Positions 57,819 to 64,000 of a stretch of 64,000 nucleotides of DNA are shown in pieces. The DNA comes from Copromyces sp. CBS 386.78 (taxonomy: Eukaryota > Ascomycota > Sordariomycetes > Sordariales > Sordariaceae). The number at the start of each line of letters is the position of its first letter. Within the stretch, counting starts at the first letter, position 1. The translations under genes and the position numbers were made by a program. The stretch is taken from NCBI GenBank assembly GCA_030685235.1, contig MU839135.1, positions 1-64,000 on the forward strand, written 5' to 3'. The notes under the pieces are model-generated. The model was not told the DNA's origin. It ran no database searches and saw only the letters and a list, made by a program, of their open reading frames with translations.

Positions 57819-59028
57819 TCAAGGGTTAACATACCCAGGCTTCACCATCCCCCACCCATCCACCCTTTCCACCGTCAGCTCCTTCACCTTCTCATCCCAC
57901 TCCCAACTCTCATCACTCGCACAACGATCCAAACACCTGACATTAATCGGCCAAACCACGTTTCTCCACCTGAGCACCATCTCGGGATTATCACAGGACG
58001 CCCTGATGCGTTCTTCCGTCATGAGTTCGTTGGCCACGTTGGTCAGCGGCACGCCGCAGGTCTTGCAGAAGGTCTTGCTCATGACCTTTTGGAGGCAGGC
58101 GTAGGAGGTTAGGTTTTCCTTGGAACCCTCGGAAAAAGAGATTTGGTCGGGGGAGGTCGGGTAGATCCAGATGTAGCCGCCCTTTAGGTTGTTAGTACAC
58201 AAAAAAAAAAAAAGAAAAAAGAAAGGTAAAGCGAGATAGATATGGGGAGAGAAAAAGGGGAAGGCGCGAAGTGAAGAAACACACATACCCGCTGGCAAAT
58301 ACTACAGTTACACTCCATCACCTTCTCCTGGTACGTCTTATCCAGCGGTCCTTTCGTCTTGACAGCCACCTTGACGGCACCGCAGTGGCAAGAGCCATGG
58401 TAGACGACCCCGTTCTCGACTTTGGCCGTGGGTTCGGGCCCGTCGAAGCGGGCGGGTTGGTATGGGGGACCGATGCTTTTGCCGTCGAACCTGTTTTTTG
58501 TAACAGAACCGTGTTAGTAATTCTATCCGACATTTATGGAAAGGGAAAAGGGGCAGGGAAATGACGGAACATACTCCTTGACCTCCAAATCCCAAATCTT
58601 CAACTCCTGAATCGCTTTCACCTATTTTTCGGTTAATACCTTAGTCGGGCATTCATACTTGCATTGTTTTTCCATCTCTCCCGTCCATCGATGCAACTTA
58701 CGTTAACCCAGATCCCCTTCCCACTCTCTTCCTCCTCCTTCTCACAAAGCGCGTAAACCCCCGTCCCACACTCGCTACAAAACTTGTGTTTCGTGCCCCT
58801 CGGACCCGTCACATACTCGGTCAGCTTCCCTTCGTCCTTGACGACGTCGAACTTGTGGCCCTTGGTGGTGTCGGGGATCACCCAGAGGTAGCCCTTTTTG
58901 CGGCAGATGGAGCAGTTGCAGGATTCGGCAGAGACAATCTCGGGGACGAGGAGGGTGAAGATGAAGGACCCGCAGTGGCAGTTGCCGCGGTAGGGTTTGA
59001 GGAGTTGGGTCTCGGAGGAGGAGGACAT
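57819..59028 (-). CDS. protein with two tandem GFA/CENP-V zinc domains
   Basis: Predicted 312 residues in four exons: 59028-58702, 58621-58575, 58490-58289, 58181-57819. Introns of 80, 84 and 107 nt have donors GTAAGT, GTATGT and GTATGT; all joins keep frame. Domain 1 (about 15-125) has the GFA pattern C-H-C-G at 17-20, C-N-C-S-I-C at 37-42, then F-C-S-E-C-G and W-V-N-V. Domain 2 (about 150-275) repeats it: C-H-C-G, C-N-C-S-I-C, F-C-K-T-C-G, I-N-V-R-C-L-D. The two conserved Cys sets bind zinc in GFA-type folds. Named after glutathione-dependent formaldehyde activation, the family's enzyme role is disputed, so I do not assign a reaction. Read separately, the two halves look like two genes; the in-frame splice sites argue for one. 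Confidence 0.88.
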
Positions 59029-62000
59029 GGTGATGGGTTCGTTGTGATGTGTTAGTTGTAGGGGCGGAGATGGTAAGGCATATGGTTTTGAGGTTAAGAT
59101 CAAGATGGACTCGAGATTGCGAGATCTTCTCTTCACCTTTTATATATACCGCGACGACACGCGCAACTCCTTTCAATCAGTCTGCATTCCCCAACAATAC
59201 CGTGCTATCTACAATATCAACCTCGAGTTTCAAATTCCTTACCAAGAACCACACTCAGGCAGGCGCCATCTAGGCAGCATCGGCAACCAACACCCTTGCG
59301 GATGTATGTCAGCTTCATCTAAAACAGATGAAGGATCAAATGAACCACACACAGCCCCCCTTTCCACAACATATTATATAACGTAAGTAACATTTCGGAG
59401 CTGAGACTCAACAGCAAACATGTTGAGACGGTTGGATGGACGAGAGGAAGACGAGACTTGGTGGCTCGTGTAACTTTGGTGATGCTTCGGATGTTCCGTT
59501 GATTGATGCACAATGTCTCTTGAAAGGCGTGAGGGGGGTTTAGGCAGGACAATATCATCTCACCGTGAACAAACTCGACAAGCCATAATAATGTGGAACT
59601 CAACAAGTCAAGCCCCCGTTGAGGATGAAAACGCGAGACGCGGTTCACACACATCTACAAAAACGCCCCGCATCACGAACACGCGTGTCAACACGCTATC
59701 AGGTGATTTGATATGATAGATCAACGGATGACTCAGCCCTGCAAAGTGCTTACAGTCCAGTCTGACCGGGTCATTGGTTTGATTGATTGAGGGGTCGTGT
59801 GTGAGGGCGGCTGACGCTGTGATAGGCAAATTAATGACCCCTTGTTTATTGTCCAGGCTCGTCAGAGTAGCATTCAACCCGTTTTATTTTTTAAGGAATT
59901 GGTGTCAACGGATGGATGGGTTGTTGAGTTGTTGAGAGTTGGGAACAGAAACGACGGTGTGTCACTCCTTGAAGATCATGAGCCTGTTGTCTGAGATGTT
60001 GAAGATGGAGATCAACGGGTTTGTCTCCCTCAATGTTCGACCGTGATTTGTGCCATCAAGTTGTTCTGTCATGGTCATTGTTGGTGTGTCACCGGCGAGG
60101 AGCGACCTCCGCTTGGCCCCCACGCCGAGAGCAAAGGCCGGGGTTTTAGCGCCCGTCAAGGCGGTGCAAAGTGGAGTCATTCCCGGGACCGGAACACGGA
60201 CTGTGGACCCATCGCCGATTATAGCGTGGGGCAATCACCTCCGGAATACGTGTTTCCGCGATGCTCGACCTGCCGACTCAGCCCCAACTGGAAACATGGA
60301 GGTTTTCAGGTGAGGTGTATTTCTTGTGCCTTTAGCACTTCCTACTGCGGGTGGCTTTTGTACGCGCAAGATGTCGGTACAAAAGAAGGAAAACTCGGGT
60401 CGTCAGGTGATTCCCATTCAAGGGTTGAGTCGGGTGTTGTAGGTAGGATGCGTTGCAGGTTGGCGGTTAGCAACCTCTGTCAAAAACAAGACGAAACATT
60501 CCCTCCAAACATCGTATGTATGATGTCGGACCCGTTCCCTTTGCATGAATAATGAATGACAGGCTTCCCCGCAACATGGTGAGGTGCAAGGCCGAAGGAC
60601 CAGACTGGCTGTACAGTTAGTTGTCTTGACATAGTCTGCAAGCTGCCTATTCCAGAACTAGTTGCCGCGCTTAAAGCCGGTCTTATTTCTTGTCGTGGGG
60701 GTCCTTCCTTTCACTCATGTGAAGTCGTGTAAGACCAAGACACCAGACAGGCAAAGTCGAAGAAGAGAAGGACGATCTGACAGCCAAGTCGGACTTGGAT
60801 ACCTTTGTCTCGGCGATGGCAGCTTGATGGCAGCTTGGATCGCTGAGGCGGTTATAGCGCGGCTTGGCCGGATCATATGCTACCCACCCATCCACCACGC
60901 AGGACCTCCGGGGTCCTTGGCTTTTTTGCAGTTTTCTCGGTCAGGAACGAAGAAGGTCGGTGGTTGAATCGGGAGTGCTGGAGACCCAATTTTGCGCATG
61001 CCAGGAGCAGACCATGACGTCGGTGTCAACCAGAGGCACCTTAGTCAGGCAATCGACAGGAGTTTGTGTAACAGAAGGTTGAGGCAGCGGCGGCTCTGCT
61101 GGGTTTATGATGCCGTGCTTTTGGTGTTTGGAGAGTTGAGATCTCGATGGTCGGTCTCCAATATCTCATTCCTTATCTTATCGATCGATACCTTACCGAG
61201 GTGGACTTTGTTGCCTCCATGTCATAATGACAAGGCCAAGGGGATGGATGTTAGTTTGACCACGGAGACTTTTTCCCCAGTGTCAATTCTCTTGATAACC
61301 GGCCAACGACTGAACGCAAAATAACAACATGGAATGGTCATTGATGATGAACAATTCCTACAAGCCCATGTCAGCTCTGCTCTTGCTGTGACGGAAAAGA
61401 AACGCGGGGCTCCAGTAGCTGAGAACGGAAGCTACGGCGGGTGACGGAGCTAACTCATGAGGGGTAGGTAGCTGAGACTTCAATGGGCATCCTTCTCTCG
61501 GACATGATCAGCATTCATCGTTGTCGGTTTAATCTTTTTACGGATTCGTTCTACAATGACATTGGCTGTCTTGGTGGGAGATTCCATGATTTTCGAACAG
61601 TGATACTGCAAGTATCAGATATCTCAACCCCTCTCAGCACATTGAGCATGTTAGTGCTGACCCTGTAGCTTTCCTTCTTCTCGGAACTTGTACCCCATCC
61701 TTCTACCTTGGAGACCCCGTTGCCAGCAATTTCCACCTACATTCGGTTGGTCATGCTGTCCCAAGTCGTCGAACGGTGAACAGCAAACTCTTACGTTCAG
61801 CGGAATCTCTGTTGTCAACCTTTGGAGCTTGTTGCCCAGAAGAGCTGAGGTACCTGAACAGCTCAGCACAAGCATGCAACCGTGCACTAAAAGGGACACT
61901 AAGACCCCGCCGGCTAGTGCCTGCCATCGGTTGCCATCCCAGAACGTGGGGCCCTGACCACTCAGGCCCGCCCATGCGCTGTCTGCCAATCCCTTTGAGC

Positions 62001-63112
62001 GCCTCGTGATTTGTTCCTTGCATTAACCAACACTCTTTACGATCTGCTCTCCTCCTGCAACAACGTGCGCCCACGCAAATGCTGCCGAGGTCATGACAAA
62101 ACAATTTCATCCTCATCGAAAGGTCTCTGCTTTGTTTCCCTTCCCTATTTGTCTTGTTGCCTCGCCAAATCCCATTCGCTCAGGTACCTCGGAACCCATC
62201 CCCGAATCTCCGTCCGTTGTTGTCTAACAGCACAAAACACGCACTTTGGAGAGTCGGAGACACTGCCCTCTGGGCCCTTCACTGGATCCTAAAGATTCCA
62301 CAAAAAGACGCTCGTTTCAACCAAGTGGATCCGAGTTCAGACCGGTTCAAACAGGCTCTCCATCAGGGCTGATATCACCTTTCCGCGAGTTTCTGCCTCT
62401 ATACCTATCGACACCTGTCTGCGGTAGTCAAAACACGGCAGCGTCATGTTACAACCTGGAAGCCACAAAAAGTGTTTCTGACGGGAACCTGCTGCACCCC
62501 GGACTCAACACATCCAGTGATTCGCGTCCTAGTTTAAACCTCCCTTGCCTTGGCTTTGGGGCTCTACAAGTGTAGAGGCACAAGGGGTTATGTAACCGTT
62601 CCTCCCTGCCTTTTCTTCTCTCCTCATTACACAGTATACATGCCTTTGCCCCATATAGGCCGGTATTCTCCGTCGTGTTGGCATTTTGTGGTCCCTGATC
62701 CTGGATCCCGGGATCGATTCTCTCTGTCTCCAAGCTGGGTCATGAGTCCACTTCCTCCCACTTAAACCCGACCTCCATCGACATTGGCAGTGGACGAAAG
62801 AGGTATTAACGTCCACATGCTGTACCTATGCACGTCTACATACCTGCTATCCACATGGCTCGATCGCATCCAACTGCCCAGGCTGAGTAAGGCTAGGAGA
62901 TATATTTATATCTGCGTGCCGGGAACGTGATGCTCTGACCTCGGACACTTCCCCCTCTTGTTCCTGAACTCCAAGCTATCCACTGTCCTGGCTTAGCCCG
63001 TAGCTCTCCCTTTGTTCTACCTCCACCTAGGTAGACATAGCTCCTTACTTCCTTATTCTCTCCGTTTTCATCCAACAACTCAAAAGCTTGCGTTCATCAT
63101 AAGCAATTCAAC
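59029..63112. other. 4-kb divergent gap between the GFA gene and egt-1
   Basis: Promoters of both flanking genes lie here (they diverge). No supportable gene: frames of 60-170 codons overlap on both strands (60043-60552 is the longest) and show no domain or splice context. No RNA gene, RIP block or repeat seen. It is the longest featureless stretch of the right half. Confidence 0.45.
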
Positions 63113-64000
63113 ATGCCGAGTGCCGAACCCATGGCCAGTAACCCAACCACTGCCCTTGGGCAGCTTAAAACAACCGGAAAACATGTCATGTCCAAGGTTC
63201 AGCAGCAGACATCAAATGCCGACATTATCGACATCCGCCGTGTTGCTGTGGAGATCAACCTCAAGACCGAGATCACCTCCATGTTCCGGCCTAAAAATGG
63301 CCCCAGACAACTTCCGACATTGCTTCTCTATAACGAGAGAGGCTTGCAGTTGTTTGAGCGTGTAAGGCTGCATAGTTCAGAGTCTGAAATGCGAGTTTTG
63401 AGCTAATACATCTCAGATCACCTATCTTGAAGAGTATTATCTTACCAATGATGAGATCGAAATCCTCACCAAACATGCTACCGAGATGTCGGAATTCATC
63501 CCATCCGGTGCCATGGTCATTGAGCTTGGAAGCGGGTAAGTATCTACCAGTTTGCAATTCAGGTTTGATGACTTGATAGGCTAACCATATCCCAAGAAAC
63601 CTGCGCAAAGTCAATCTTCTATTGCAAGCTTTAGACAACGCCGGCAAGGAAATCGACTACTATGCCTTGGACCTGTCTCGGGAGGAGCTGGAACGCACTC
63701 TCGCTCAGGTACCATCCTACAAGCATGTCAAGTGCCATGGTCTTCTGGGAACATACGACGATGGCCGTGACTGGCTCAAGGCCACAGAAAATACCAGCAG
63801 ACAGAAATGCATTTTGCACCTCGGATCAAGTATTGGTAAGCCTGGATACGTACCTGACTGGTTGAAGAAAACGCTGACACAGTTATGTCTCTAGGTAACT
63901 TCAACCGCAGTGACGCCGCCGCTTTTCTCAAGGGCTTTTCAGACGTCCTTGGACCCAATGACAAGATGCTCATTGGAGTTGATGCTTGCAATGACCCGGC
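63113..64000 (+). CDS. egt-1: ergothioneine synthase Egt-1, 5' part (cut by window end)
   Basis: First exons of a large gene: 63113-63361, 63417-63535, 63597-63835, 63895 to beyond 64000. Introns of 55, 61 and 59 nt (GTAAGG, GTAAGT, GTAAGC donors). About 238 residues are visible, all in the N-terminal EgtD-like SAM methyltransferase domain: I-D-I-R, L-L-L-Y-N-E-R-G-L-Q-L-F-E, E-Y-Y-L-T-N-D-E, the SAM motif V-I-E-L-G-S-G, Y-A-L-D-L-S, L-G-S-S-I-G-N-F. In fungi this enzyme trimethylates histidine to hercynine and then, with its C-terminal DinB/sulfoxide-synthase part, couples it to cysteine. That second half is outside the window. The protein start agrees with my memory of Neurospora crassa Egt-1. 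Ergothioneine is an antioxidant of conidia. Confidence 0.93.

Noticed and set aside
1..64000. CRISPR array, bacterial operon or riboswitch
   Set aside because: No regularly spaced repeats of that kind; introns and RIP show a fungal nuclear genome.

Overview
The window is nuclear DNA of a filamentous ascomycete, almost certainly Neurospora (N. crassa or a close sister). Three things point there. Repeats are heavily mutated by C-to-T changes at CpA (RIP, repeat-induced point mutation). Introns are short, with GTAAGT-type donors and CTAAC-type branch sites. The gene set includes an ergothioneine synthase and a divergent histone H4 that I recognise from Neurospora. All exon joins were worked out by eye from splice signals and reading frame, not from transcripts or alignments.

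Layout. Bases 1-1489 are AT-rich, RIP-mutated relic DNA. A small gene on the minus strand (2785-3317) follows. Bases 3998-18452 are one large transposon nest. A Ty1/copia element on the plus strand (5-bp target duplication ATTAC) was interrupted by a short LTR element (6936-8832, TTTAA) and by a Ty3/gypsy element on the minus strand (9562-16686, AAGAC). With both inserts and their duplications removed, the copia element is about 5.4 kb, the normal full length. The coding regions are full of RIP stops and are dead.

From 18.5 kb the sequence is ordinary gene-bearing DNA. In order it holds: a membrane-anchored unknown (minus); a paralogue of the 2.8-kb gene (plus); a HIRAN-SNF2-RING ATPase (plus); an AA9 lytic polysaccharide monooxygenase (minus); a 513-bp miniature LTR-like element; HSP10 (minus); a HAL4/HAL5-type kinase (minus); mitochondrial ribosomal protein uL11m (minus); a Svf1-family protein (plus); a histone H4 variant (plus); a ribokinase (minus); a GNAT-like membrane protein (minus); a C2H2 zinc-finger protein (plus); a protein with two GFA/CENP-V domains (minus); and the 5' part of egt-1 (plus, cut by the window end).

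These genes do not form a pathway. They are scattered housekeeping, stress and secretion genes, individually transcribed and separated by long non-coding gaps. The most unusual items are the small composite element at 29.87-30.39 kb (two direct 93-bp repeats plus a diverged inverted third copy, all inside one 5-bp duplication), the mosaic RIP pattern between paired LTRs, and the two paralogues that flank the transposon nest.
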